The position numbers and the translations under genes are program-made. A DNA stretch of 64,000 nt, from contig NW_025946656.1 of assembly GCF_000764305.2 (NCBI RefSeq), positions 124,001 to 188,000 of the forward strand, given 5' to 3'. This document shows, piece by piece, positions 33,906 to 46,350 of the stretch. Below the pieces are notes generated by a model. It was not told where the DNA came from and did no database searches. It saw only the letters and a program-made list of their open reading frames with translations. Each line of letters opens with the position of its first letter. Positions within the stretch are counted from its first letter, which is position 1. The stretch is from Hyalella azteca. Taxonomy: Eukaryota; Arthropoda; Malacostraca; Amphipoda; Hyalellidae.

Positions 33906-36900
33906 GATATTTGGATTTTCACTTCCTATCAAGAGCCTAATTCGCCGAATCGAGAAAAATAATAAGAAAATTGTCAATAAGAAATACTCTCTGGTCTTCA
34001 ACGAAACCTGCATTAAAGAACAGCTTCTGCCAAACTACACTAATATTGATTAAATCTGAATAACAATCATTTTCCCCTTAATTTGGCAGGCTAGATACAC
34101 GCTAAAAAAATAATAAAACTCAATAAACTATTTTATAATATATCAAACAAAATATATCACTAAATTCCACGTACCCTGCACTTTGATTACCTTAGTATAT
34201 GTGCCTGATCTTGAAGTTTTCATAAATATGCCTTCATAAAAAGAGAGATTTCATAGTTTCAATGAGCAACTCTGCGGTTTTTTCTACCAGTATTTCAATA
34301 TCTTCTTATTAATACATCACAAGGTGAGGCATGAACTTTTTGATCAAATTTATAATATATTTGTACTTAAATTTTCATTAAGGATAACAGACTATCTTTA
34401 CATGCAATGTTTAATTAATTTTAACCTTTATAATTATCAACATGTCAGTCGTCATTTGCCAATGTAAGTAGTATGGGTCGGATTTTTTTGAAAGAACGGG
34501 CATATAAATGGTATATATTAATTCACTATGAGTTTTCGCCAGTAGACCTAATAAAAGAATGACCAATTTGATATAGCTTTAGTTTAACCTTTTTTTGTTT
34601 TTAACTGAAGTATATTTAATAAAATAAACAAAAAACTTAAGTTAAATTCAATTCAATTAAGTTGTGTAAAATCTATCCATTTTTTTTTCAAGACGAAAAG
34701 GTTTTAATTACTTACAAAATCATTCCCAAAAATTATGACTGGCCAAACGAAGTCCGACTTTTAACTATTCATACAGTCCTGTGGCATCCTTTTAACTTCA
34801 TAGTACTAAAAAGTTCGCTGATGAAAATATATTTCAAAATATACTAGTTATATCATATATAACAAGAAGAAACGTGATTTATAATAAAAAAGGAACACTT
34901 CATCCATATTTCAACCGTGGTGCCTGGGGGCTAATGCAGGACTGTTTTAATGCTTCAAAGCAGACCACGTTGGCAGTCACGATTCCTGACAGGCTGTCAG
35001 AAATAATATCCTCTACAAATAATTCACATCCTGCTTGAGTTTTGTTACTGACTTTGAAATAATTTGGGGGTATAATCTTTGGCTAGACGGTTTTCAAATT
35101 TATATCAAACTAGGTAACAAAAAATGTTTTTCATACCTCTTTTTCGTTTTCTCGTTTAGAATCGGGTAATGTTTACAAATAAAACGAACTAATTATTTAA
35201 TTTGTTAGCTTACGTGATTTTTCAAATTTGTTGTTACTTGTTACCTTACGCGATTTTTCAAATCTCATTTTTTTTCAATAATTTTGCATATAAAAAATAT
35301 CTTTTTCTTCGCAATTCGTAACGTTTGGTAAATACAAAGATTTAAAATATATCAAAAATTCATAATATTATTCCGCTAACCCTAGATAATATTCAACTAA
35401 ATATGTTTCTTCGTATGTCATGCGTCAACGCGTCATACCGATTTTTAGAGCAAGATCAATCATTTTTGCTGCCAAAGTCGTCATTAAAATCGAGATTACA
35501 GCAAATTATTTTCGTCGAAACATCAAATGAATGAATATATTCGTATATTTTCATTTACCTTTTTGGTTTGCCAGAATTTTCAATCAATGATGAATCAGAT
35601 TGGTTGTAAGCTCTTGCCTCCTAGCCACCATATTTTATCAACTTTATTGCAGGGCAAACATCGCTATAAAGTAGCCTTGTTCAGAGCTGTATACGGCAAT
35701 GGAAATGCTCATTATTCAGAGTGTGTTTCGATGCCATTGTGAGTAACGTCGTCTATCATTACATGCGTACCGTCAATCATCTCGAGCTTGCTGCAATTCA
35801 CAGAGATCAATCTGCAAATACTTTGTCAGAAAGTAGTCAATTTCTGTAGAATAGAACCATATTCAACGTTTAAGATTTGTGAATAAGGTATTAAATGTCA
35901 TAGTGGCCATCTGTGAAGTTCATTCCATCATTGCGGAAATAAACAGCCGCTAATCATTTGAGTCTGACCTACCTAACATTTGTAATCTGTTTTAGCGAAT
36001 CTATTGTCACTTTGACCTTTAGAGTTTAAACTTGCTCGACCGACGGAATATTTTTCTACCAACAGGGTTTGTTTTGATCCTTCCTCACGAATTGTAATAA
36101 ATTATATTAGTTGTCACCCAGGAAATAAGTTCCCTTCCATGGAATTTTATATCAATTGAAGAAGTTCTTTGTAAGTGTGAACACCTCGCGACTAGCGAAA
36201 TCTTCAATTCTGAAATTTTGGCACTTGAGTTATAACCATAATATAACAATTCAAACACAATAAATTATGCCTGAATTCATGTAAATTTTCTTATAACGTA
36301 TTTATTCTCAACCGCATTTTTTTATTTAAAAATTCACGCAATTCATGATATGATAATTATATAAAACCATAAATGAGAGAAAATTTTGCAACCCTCTTAC
36401 CACACTTGACTATCAAATTCAAGAATCGCTTCGATATTCCAATAAGCATATGCCAAAGACGTTTCCATACTAGCGCTCACCGAAAACATCAAGGCAAGAT
36501 GAAATTTTAATCAAGAGACAACTCTAATAATGAATATAATTGAAAGGATCCTCAAGATTCCAACGATACTATAACTTTCTGATTAAATACTTTCATTATT
36601 TAATGCAAACAAATTGCATAAATTCTCATTGTTCTTACTGTATTCAGTTTCCTATCGTTACTTGAAAATTTGCACGTTGTTATCTAGAACTTCGCACTTG
36701 CTCAAAACTTGTTCAATAAGGTAAAAAAATTCACTTTTATCTACTCCAACAATTTGTATACACTACTAGGATAGATTTGGAGAAAGGACTATCAGCGATG
36801 GTTTAAATGTCGTCACAAGCAGACATCTCATGCTTTAAATAAAGGCAGGAGATGATTGCAAATTGAATAAAATATTGGTAGGAAGTAGCAAACCAGGGCC

Positions 36901-37196
36901 AATCTACCAGTGCCATGAGTTTTTGTGATACCAAAGCTTACTGGCCTAAATATTTTGTTAATGAAAAAAACATCACTTGTATCTCATACCTCGAATAACA
37001 TTCGGACATAAAATTAATAAAATTCAAATTCAAATTTAAAATCAAGTTAAAAAATCAGAACGGAATGAATGTTCAAGAAAGTGTAATCATTCAGAAAAAA
37101 ATTTCAAATCAAATAGCTATCAAATTTTTTTTTCTCGGTAACTCGAACCGAAATTCAGTTAGTTGAATTCGCATCACTCTATTACATGTGCAAAAG
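33906..37196. other. AT-rich unassigned DNA
   Basis: No supported gene. Near 35193-35265 the words TTAGCTTACGTGATTTTTCAAAT and TTACCTTACGCGATTTTTCAAAT (each split by small changes) form a short direct repeat. Short open frames (34662-34847, 35527-35742) have no domain. Confidence 0.55.
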
Positions 37197-37505
37197 ATGC
37201 AAAACCAAATAATTTTCTCATTTAATTTCGCCAAGTGCATTCTTTTTAAGGACACCATTGAGCTGTGCCAGTTTCTTATTCAACAATCCAAAGTCAGTAA
37301 GCAGCTTCCGGTGGATTTTGAATTCTTTATGTCAAGGATTATTTTTGACAACCTCATAGAAATCGTCGCTGTGGAATGGGACCATTCCTGCAATATTCAG
37401 GTGGTGCAGCCGTTACTGTTAGACTCCACTGATAAAAAAATGAACAGGGACATTGAAAATAAGAAACAGGAAACCCAGGAGCCCGGAACTTATGAAATAC
37501 GTTAA
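37197..37505 (+). CDS. Hypothetical 102-codon ORF, unidentified
   Basis: An ATG-led frame (the frame itself is open from 37167 after a TGA at 37164-37166). The middle reads like protein: QLPVDFEFFMSRIIFDN, LIEIVAVEWDH, and an acidic/basic tail NKKQETQEPGTYEIR. Local base composition is more balanced than the flanks over 37250-37490. No family is recognised. A polypyrimidine tract plus AG sits at 37128-37158, but the in-frame stop just after it blocks use of that acceptor in this frame. Gene fragment or chance. Confidence 0.2.
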   Translation: MQNQIIFSFNFAKCILFKDTIELCQFLIQQSKVSKQLPVDFEFFMSRIIFDNLIEIVAVEWDHSCNIQVVQPLLLDSTDKKMNRDIENKKQETQEPGTYEIR

Positions 37506-38788
37506 GAAGACCTTGTTATACAATGTGAATAAATATGATGTAAATTTAAGGCAGTTATTTTATTTTGTTTTCGTATGCGTCGCTTGTTATAGATTTACCA
37601 AGAATTTAATTCATACCGAGAATGGGAAAATTTGTTCGGAATTAGAGTAAAAAACTTGTCTTGAGTATTTAAATCCAATTCACTACCTTTTACGTTCCCA
37701 TAATTCTTTATCAAACATTTCATATAAACTCATGCAGCAAGTAAATCCATTGAAAAAATAAACATTTAGGACTTGTGTGATAGAAATAAGTAAAGTCAGA
37801 TAAACTAAGATTTTTTAATCTTGGAAAAGGAATGCTCAGAATATTTCTTCTGAAGAATGCAGTGAATTCGCCGATAAATATCTTGCACCATCATATACGA
37901 AAGACGTACAATATTTATTTGACTGAGTTCAGTAGTTTGGCAATTAGCTGCCATTCATCTCATAGCATAAGTGTATTTACGGATGAAGAATGCAAATTTT
38001 CGTAAAAGGTAATGTACCAAACACACGTATACCAGAACACTGGTTTTAAAATTTCAAATCAGTAATAGACTATGAATGTTATTTGCAATGCTATGATGAT
38101 CGAGATATTGATTTTTTTTCTTCGTTTTCCTGATACTTAATTGAGTGCGTCTCATCATTCCAAATCAGAAACTAATATTCTATTGCTATCTTATTAAAAG
38201 TGAGGGTTATATGTTAATAAGTATTCACTCTACCGAGGCCGTAAAAGCTTTCAGGTTAACTCAGGTTCCCTTCCTTTTGTTTTGATATCATACGCTCGTG
38301 ATGGAAACTTATGCCGAACGGATTTAAAAAAAATTTGAAAGTATTTTAGATTAGACTCTAATGTGTCAATATCGACGATATTGAAGAAATTTTAGGTGAC
38401 TAACTTCTGAAATTGATTTAGGATACGAGCGAGGGGATGAACGAATATTTTAGCAGATAAATTTCGAGTGAGAATGGCATCGGTTCAAGATTGTCAGCTA
38501 AATTAAAAGGGATTAAGTAAATGATACAATAAATTGCGAACTATTGATAATTTACAGCTATATGATGGTTCGGTTGACTAGTGTGTTTGAAATATGTCTT
38601 CGTGAAACGAATAGCCACTACACCTAAAACAGTCCCAGTTTAAATTCAGCTGTGAGCTCCTATCCCCTTGAAATTGTGAATAGATAGGTTTTTATGCCCT
38701 ATTACTTGTAAATTTAGGTTCTAATTGTGTTCTGTGCTTTCAATTGTATTAACTTGTGACTTTCTATGTATGTTCTAGATTCTACGAA

Positions 38789-38860
38789 CTGACGATGGAG
38801 CTGGACTCCGAAACGTTTTCTATAAAGATATGAATTTTTGTGGACTTTTCTTTGCTTTCA
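38789..38860 (+). mobile_element. Hammerhead-like motif, possible second PLE 3' remnant
   Basis: CTGACGATGGAG-CTGGA-CTCCGAAACG, that is, a CUGAYGA-like box, a GGAG/CTCC stem (38797-38800 and 38806-38809) with a five-base loop, then GAAACG. The layout equals that of the PLE tail near 33.85 kb, and both are followed within about 50 bases by an AT-rich stretch ending in a TGGA-TTTT type sequence. No coding PLE sequence is seen upstream. Confidence 0.35.
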
Positions 38861-39527
38861 AATTTTTAGTCAACTTGCGATTTAAGCAAATAAGTGACAT
38901 TAATACTTTAAGTCAATACAAATTAAACACCGTTACGTCGTATTTTTTCGTCAACGGAGATATTCCGAACGCGTACGGACTTGTTAATTAATTTTTTCCG
39001 GTAGAAACTTATGCGATACAAATACAGAATTTAATTTTCCTCTCCGATAAGACCAGCGATTTATTTAGAGATATTGCTTAAAAAAGTTGATAAAAATTAA
39101 AAGGCAACACATGCACGCTGTTGAAAACACTGCTTAATTGTTATATGATGAAAAAATGTGAAAAACTGCGAGTGAGCAAACTATTTAATAGATTTATTGA
39201 GCATTCAAAGGAAAAAAAACATTGAAATAAAAAATTTGTCTAAAAAATTAATTGAAAAGGAGGTTATAGAAAATCAACTGCTTGGGGTAGGGTTATTATG
39301 TAGGAAATGATGTACCTAAACGGAAGTGAATAAACTTTATAACGATATATTCAAAACTTATCGTGAGACGCGCACTGAAATTTTTCCAGAAAATTTGTTA
39401 GAATACATCACTAAAATTAGATAATAAAACTGCATATCCTGCAACAATTTTTCATCTGCCTCATACATATTCAGTCGCAACTTCTCTCAATCAATTCTCA
39501 CGAAACGGGCATTCAAGATACAAACAA

Positions 39528-39776
39528 TTATAAATGAAGACATCTGACTAGGTCACCTCCATTGCAAGGTTCCATATCGTCAATAAGAATAATCCTGCTC
39601 GAAACTCGGACTACAATCGAAGTGTAGTTAGTAACATAGAAAATTGGGCCAGAAATCAGCGTGCAGTTTAAATTATACCGTCCATCGAGCGAGGGCCGGC
39701 ACCAGTAGCGCCGATGTCTTGGATTATTCATAATATCGAGCGGACGTAACGCAAGGATAATAGCCAACTTGACCAA
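39528..39776 (-). pseudogene. ORF with faint PIF/Harbinger-like start motif
   Basis: An 82-codon minus-strand frame. Residues 20-29 read RHRRYWCRPS, which recalls the RR-W/Y-W-V-R/H-P motif near the start of PIF/Harbinger nuclease-type transposases. The remainder (GRYNLNCTLISG and onward) does not let me confirm it, and no DDE region is seen downstream on that strand. Unconfirmed; may be chance. Confidence 0.15.
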
Positions 39777-40170
39777 CGTATTCAGAAACTTAGGCTATCA
39801 TTTGAATTAATCAGCGCTTTGCCAAATGAAATTTACAACTTGGTGTAGAGTATAATTTCCTGACCAGAGTCGCACAGAAATATACGTGTGTTTAGTGCCC
39901 CTTTAAAGTGTATTTCACACAGTAATTAAGGCTGATGAATCATGTGCCCTATCACTACATGGTAACATCCAGTCACATACATAAGTAATGAAGTATGTAT
40001 TAAAATAATTAAATTTATCCGTTCAAACAGTTGTTAGGGCGCGAATAATTATTTTAATTATTTTTATTATATACAGCATGATTCGAAGTTATGAATTAAA
40101 TGTAAATGAATTTCAGTGAATAACCAATTTTGTATGTAGATTACCGAGGAAGCTTAGATGGGCGTGTAAT

Positions 40171-40198
40171 GAGGGGGGAGAGGAGGGGAGAAGAAAAG
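40171..40198 (+). other. Homopurine G-rich tract
   Basis: 28 consecutive purines (GAGGGGGGAGAGGAGGGGAG and then AAGAAAAG). It could adopt triplex or G-quadruplex-like structures; no gene context. Confidence 0.8.
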
Positions 40199-40211
40199 TG
40201 TTGGAAAATTC

Positions 40212-40345
40212 AAGCTGCAATTTAGTATTGTCAAAAAATAAAAAAACAGTGAATATTAGGATATAATTTCCTGTCTGTGAAGCTACAATTTAGTATTGCC
40301 AAAAAAATTAAAACAGCGAATATTTGGAGATATTTTCCTGTCTGT
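40212..40345 (+). repeat. 68 bp tandem duplication
   Basis: Two adjacent units, starting AAGCTGCAATTTAGTATTG at 40212 and AAGCTACAATTTAGTATTG at 40280, both ending TTTCCTGTCTGT. They differ by several substitutions and a short indel in the A-run, so this copy pair is older than the one at 12.0 kb. Confidence 0.92.
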
Positions 40346-42733
40346 TAACCCAACGTAATGAGCCCAAAAATTGTGCACAATCAAGATGCTCAAAACATGC
40401 GATTGCATATTAAATACATAAGACAATGTTAATAATTAATAACGAAAGCTAAAGATATCTGTGAAAAAAATTTTATGCAAATTAACCGCTACGTTCTCTC
40501 CGGATTTTCTTTATTTTTCCAGCTCCTTGCAAAACTCTATCAAAGTCATGCGAAAAAGTCCTTTCCAATTTTCGGAAAAAAATTTTCCACTTCCTCGGAA
40601 GCCCTTATTTTTAGACAACATTTATTTTAGTGGAACCAGTCATTGAATTTATGTCAATAAATAAATGAAGTGGTCAACTGATTGCGAGGACAGCAGACGT
40701 GTTCATTTTGCGAATGTTCAGGCCGCTACCAAGCTCTTCTCGCAATAAACGAACGAAATTTTCCGTACGAAGTCCCCTTGTTTTCCGAACTCTCCGAGTG
40801 TGTACAAATTCTGTTTTGCGGTCACTAAAAAAATAAAAGGTAGAGGCTGACCGCTCGTCCTTTGTTTGACATGAACGTTATTTCAAGGAACCCCTCCCCC
40901 CCAAAAAAAAATAAATAAAGTTTTTGGTTTCGCATTCATTCTATTGCTTTTTTTAGGTAAAATGTCAACCCATCAAAACTTGCAAGCTGTGACGAATAAT
41001 GTTTTAAACGCTTTAAACTCCATCGAAATCGCGCTATAAATTAAGTGGATGTTCAAATACGAATATTTCGACTAAAACCGAAATGTTCATAACCGTTGAA
41101 AATAATTTTGCTCCCTCGTGTCGTTTTCCTCTGCTATTAAGTCCCACAATTTCTGTGGTATAAAACTGTGTTAAGCTTTAATGATGCTGTACTGTCCTGG
41201 CTTTGAGCTCTCGATAAATATGTGAGCCTAAGATCCAGGGCTTCTATTTAGGCAGTTCACTGAGAGGGCCAGTGAACGTTCCTCAGAGTGAACTTGTAAA
41301 ATATTGAGGTCGTAAAGAAGCCAATGTATCGGGACCCTCGTAAACCGTATATTGAGTGCTACACTCCCGTATTTCTTCACGGCATTGGCCACGGGGTATT
41401 AGGTTCCGTATTTATTGCTAATAATGCTATTGATGCCCTCCAACATCTGACTACGCAGCATGAAGTGTCGTTTTCGGCTGCTGATCTTTTGAAAAGACTC
41501 TTTTAAATCATTTTTTTTTCATGATATTTCACGGAAGGTACAGCGTCTGTATTAATAACAGTAAATTGAATTAAATTTAACAAATAAAATTTACAATCTG
41601 TAAATGCTTAGAAGAATGAATATTTATTTAAGTGATTTTCAAATAAAATTTCAATCTTTCTCGTTCTTAAAATATCTTGGATGAAAAACATCGAGCTGTC
41701 ACTGCAATAACCAAATAAATAGCGCTTAAATACGACCTATTTTTCTTGGCTGATTTCTTTTAAATGTCATCTCTTCGAGCGGAAGAAAATACATGCGTAC
41801 TCCACCATTCATTCCAAAGTAAATTGTTAAACGATTGCAAATGTTTCTCAGGGAAACCTATTTCCAAGAACAATAACATCAAAAACTTTGATCGTTTATG
41901 CTCTCGCGACTCACGATAAGGGATGGCATTTCGCAGAGGTAACTTTACCCATCAACTTCCTTAATCAACGAAGGCTTCCAGTTGCCGTGTTTCCCGAATA
42001 AAGAAAACTCGGCCATTGTTGTCGGACATGCTTTGGTGAGCTTACCTCAATTTCTGCCTCCTGAATTGTGAATAGGTTGAGAAGCATTGTATTTAGGCTG
42101 GAAAATTTCCCATTACTAAATAATCAAGCTTGTGTCGGGAACCCGCGAAAGGGCATCTGTAGAGAACATCGATTAAAATATATGTGAATTAGTTAACATC
42201 CTTTAGCGAATTTTTCCCGAGTTACTCTATGTACTAACTATTCTGCACACAGACTCTGCTGTAAGTATCGGTTAGCATTTCCAATAAAAAGTTTTTTTTT
42301 TGCATTAGGGGAATGGACTCTTACTATTGGTGTAATTGATAAATGAACTATATTAAATATTTAGATATTATTTATTAATGTTTTCCTACTTAGCTACCCT
42401 GTTTTAGTCAGACTGATTTGAGCCGACATGCTAACTCTCTTCATGATTAAGGCGTATGAATAAATATTTCTCTCTTTTGTATTATAGTACAAATTATTGG
42501 TATAAAAATTTAAAATATAATTTCATGTTCTTCTAACTCGATGAATTTTTCGTACAAATTAAAAAATATAGAAAATTATTAGAAATTATTTTTGCACATT
42601 TTCGTTGTAAGTAATTCGCCACTAATAACGCTTGGAACATATCACAATAAGTGAATAATTACATGACTAACTGATTCAGCGAATATATCTTGAAATATTG
42701 AAACCAAGTTGAAGTAAATAAATAATATGCGTT
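40346..42733. other. AT-rich unassigned DNA
   Basis: No supported gene. An 8 bp hairpin (GTTCACTG at 41255-41262, CAGTGAAC at 41270-41277) and a C-run/A-run junction near 40891-40911 are the only structured items. A 60-codon frame at 41324-41506 has no domain. Confidence 0.55.
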
Positions 42734-43199
42734 AATAAAATGTAAAAAAAATTTTTTTAAAGACCACGTTTTTCATGTGGATTCAAAAGTAGAAAATAAT
42801 TTTTCGGCAGCTACTGATCTCTGTTTGCTTTCATTCTCTTGGTCTTTTGTATTTCAGTTAAAATATTTTACAACATCTAAAACGGAAAACGTGGGGCGCA
42901 TATGTATTTAATTGTTTGGTGATTACTTGATATGATGAATATGATGGTTCATTGAACATTTGATAAGTGTATTGCTGATATAATTAGAAATAGTGGTTGA
43001 ATTCAAAATTGAAATTAAGGCATGCCTAAATGAAGATGCGCCCCACGTTTTTCGTTTTAGATGTAAAATATTTTAACTGAAATACAAAAGACCAAGAGAA
43101 TGAAAGCAAACAGAGATCAGTAGCTGCCGAAAAATTATTTTCTACTTTTGAGTCCACATGAAAAACGTGGTCTTTAAAATTTTTTTTATACATTTTATT
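42734..43199. mobile_element. 466 bp long inverted repeat (foldback)
   Basis: Left arm 42734-42903 and right arm 43036-43199 are reverse complements over about 165 bp; within the inner 125 bp I see about one mismatch and, near the loop, a 3 bp indel. Differences are concentrated in the outer A/T run and at the loop side. The 132 bp spacer is unique AT-rich DNA. No open frame or recognisable transposase is present and no clear target duplication. Right of the right arm, TATTTTCTACTTTTTAG and TATTTTCTCATTTTTAG echo the arm word TATTTTCTACTTTTGAG. Confidence 0.95.
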
Positions 43200-43300
43200 T
43201 TCTACTTTTTAGTTTTTTAAGTATTTTATTTTCTCATTTTTAGTCCGTTGCTACACACGAAACACGTTGTTGCGAGCCAATTTACTTGACTTGATGTACG

Positions 43301-43329
43301 TATCGATGATACGAAGCGTATCATCGATA
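43301..43329. repeat. Perfect 13 bp hairpin
   Basis: TATCGATGATACG and its exact complement CGTATCATCGATA with a three-base loop AAG. A tight stem-loop about 100 bp right of the long inverted repeat. Confidence 0.9.
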
Positions 43330-44667
43330 TACGCAGTCTAAACACGAATATCCTCTCGAGGATGACGTGCATTAAAGGTTCCAACCCCTGCTTGTGAGTT
43401 CCTTTAGAGTTTATACGCCTGGAAACGTGCAAACAAATTATTGATTATTGTATTGTTATCGGGAGCTGAGCTTCCCTAAAAGTTTCAGAGCGCTAGCTAA
43501 TGGGAAAGTTGGTGAAATATCGATTGCAAGATTTGATCATCACAGACACGAAAGCGAGCTAAGAAAAACGTGGTAAAAAAATACTTTTTAAAGACTACAC
43601 TTCTAAAGAGGTCGGTGTATTTGATGTTACACCGGGACAATAAATTGTTTATTTTATTTTCATAGATAAAAAATTTATTTTTATATTAAAAATTTCTATT
43701 TGTTAATTTTTTATTCGGTCAATTGATTCATACATTGTCTCCGACTTATTTACGCAAGTGTACAAAATTTTAGATCGATTGGACAGGTAGAAGTGTGGTC
43801 TGTTAATTATCGATTATAAGATTTGAAGCAGACCTACAAACAAAAGCAAGTAATTAGTATAGTAATCGTGGAAATATTCATGGCAAGATTTCTTCATTAC
43901 CATTACAGCGCTTTACCAGTATTTTGATTGTTCACTCATGAAATTTTGTCGTTATATATTAGGCACATTTAATTATTCAATATATTGCAAATGTTAACAT
44001 ATAATTTCCTGAAATTATTTTGTTTTGAATCCTGGGATGAAATATTAGGGTAAGGTTGAATTTAAAAATTATTTGAATATTTTGAGGGTATCCAAAATTA
44101 TTGAAATTCGTATTTCTTCCTAAATTGACTACTAGAATTTCATTGCCAATTTATAACACGACACTAATTTACTAAATGCTCCCTATGGTCAACATATTTC
44201 TGCGTTCAGTTTTTAACTGATTTATCAATTTTATGAATTTTTATACTCAATAAGAATTTTGGGACAAATTTTTATTCGATTTAGCTATACAATTCACAAG
44301 GAAGCAGATATCCGTTGAGAAATCTATCTCATTTATAGAATCTATTTTTACTTAGGACAACGTCCCTATTATCTACTCGGGAACTATAATACAGGCCGGT
44401 TAAAATTAAAAAATAGATTACCTATAATTTCACACTTATATTTCCCCAAGTGGTTACAATTATTTCGCTTTGCATTCCTCACTAGCCCGCAGTTAAACCC
44501 GAAAAATGTTTGGAAAACGCGAACTAAACTTCGGAAAACACTAAACGAAAATGGAACAATTACAGATATAATTATCAATGATCTCTGGAAATTGACTTTA
44601 TCAACAAACATTATCATGTGCGATGTGCTAGTATCAATAACATAAACATTCATGGCTGTTTATGTGT

Positions 44668-44712
44668 GTCGGTGAGCAGTGGTGTAGTTGCGTCGGTGAG
44701 TAGTGGTGTGTC
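44668..44712 (+). repeat. 24 bp direct duplication
   Basis: GTCGGTGAGCAGTGGTGT (44668-44685) recurs as GTCGGTGAGTAGTGGTGT (44692-44709), period 24 bp, one difference. Confidence 0.9.
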
Positions 44713-45117
44713 GTACATCAGGTAATATAGAAATATAGCAACGTTCATTGCGGTACTCGGGTGGCTTTTGCTGTATAAAACCGCCTTTAACTGCCTCTAT
44801 ACGGCATTCAGACTAGAGCCAAATGGCTTCTGAATAGCTAATATTTTGCCTCCTCTGAGAACTAATCCGTCTTCCGCAATGACTTTCTTACGAGCCAGGC
44901 ACGAAGCACTAACACTAAGTCAGGACTCGCACGTACTGAAATAAGAACCGGTCTTTTAGGTAGGAAATCATAAGCAAAAATTAAGAATTATTCTTTTTTT
45001 ATGAAGAAAAGAATTTTTAAATTGATCGAACATACAATGAGAACGACTATTGTGGAATTGCATGTTTGTTCCATAAAAAATGAACTACTGCGTACACGAA
45101 ATACATCTAAAGATCTA

Positions 45118-45145
45118 CTTCAGTATTCAGTACTGAGTACTGAAG
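45118..45145. repeat. 28 bp near-perfect palindrome without loop
   Basis: CTTCAGTATTCAGT is followed directly by ACTGAGTACTGAAG; 13 of 14 pairs match (45126 against 45137 is the exception). The word CAGTACTGA is repeated inside. A binding-site-like or cruciform-prone palindrome. Confidence 0.9.
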
Positions 45146-46218
45146 CTGAGTAATATTTTATATTATTCCACGCGTATACGTATATGTGCGTATATTTTAT
45201 CTTTGCATGTGTTGATATCCGGCTACGGAAACATTTAAAGGTAATTCAGCAGCGTATCCGTAATCTTCATTGCGTCGGGGGTATTACCTGGATCACTAAT
45301 TATCACTCGCTGTGGGATAACTCGATCTCGTGAAACTGTTGTTCGAGAGGCAATGGAATTTAGTTTAATTTTAACAATATTTATAAGTGATGTTTATTCA
45401 AATCTAATTTACTAAAATTTTCATGACCATGGTTAAATAGGAGACCCTTGTTAAATTAGGGTTTGATCTGATATTTTTTAATGGGCATTGCTTTAATATG
45501 GTTATTATTCTGGCAGCTCCATACATGGCGAGATCACCACGTACACATGATGAACAAGACGCACGACATTTTACGACTGGAGGAAACGAAAAAAAATATT
45601 CTCATCTGCGATTTAAATTCAAATAAAACAATATTTTCAAAAGTTACATATATCTTTCCTGCGCGCGTTTGAGTGTTTCAATCATGGAGCTGTGTGTGTA
45701 TACGGGCTATTTTAATACTCGATATCCAATTAATTTGGATTTAACTTTTTAGTATTGGAATCATAAGGCATCGCAAGGCAAACTTTTGAATAAAATAATA
45801 AATTTAAACTTAATTACAACCTTATTAGATTCGAATTTTTTTATATAAAAGAGGAAATTGTTTCAAATTTGAAAAGGGGAGTTAAGGTGTCACTATTTCC
45901 TAACATTTAACAGCATTATAATGGCTATGAACGGTATTATCAAATCTCGGGATTACTAATACCGAAGAACGCAGGGTATTACATGCGATTGAATTCATAG
46001 CTGGTAAATAATATGACCATAAATAGTATTATTCTATCAACAATACATTCGTACGCCAATACACAAATAGAAAATCAAGAAATTGAATAATACGAGACAG
46101 AATTTGCATCATATTAGGTGGCATAGCGAGTTTGAGATGAATTATCACATCAATTTGAAATAAAATATTAGTAATGACACAACAACTCCACCAGTGATCA
46201 CAGACCTCAACGCATATA

Positions 46219-46350
46219 TAAACTATTAAACTATTAAATATTAAATTATTATTAATATAATAATATTAATAATATATAATTAATTAACATAATAATTAAT
46301 ATAATATACAATACTTAATGATATAATTAATTATTAAATATATAAACTAT
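46219..46350. repeat. Low-complexity AT tract
   Basis: About 130 bases made almost wholly of A and T in irregular TTAATA/ATTAAT words. Simple sequence, no unit of fixed length. Confidence 0.9.

Larger units (their letters stand above)
37506..40170. other. AT-rich unassigned DNA
   Basis: Nothing supported apart from the hammerhead-like motif at 38789-38815 and a minus-strand frame at 39528-39776, both given separately. Confidence 0.55.
43330..46218. other. AT-rich unassigned DNA
   Basis: No supported gene. Contains the short duplication at 44668-44712 and the palindrome at 45118-45145, listed separately. Confidence 0.55.

Noticed and set aside
41324..41506. 60-codon frame with fairly protein-like translation
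   Set aside because: Stop shortly upstream, no domain, length within chance expectation for this window.
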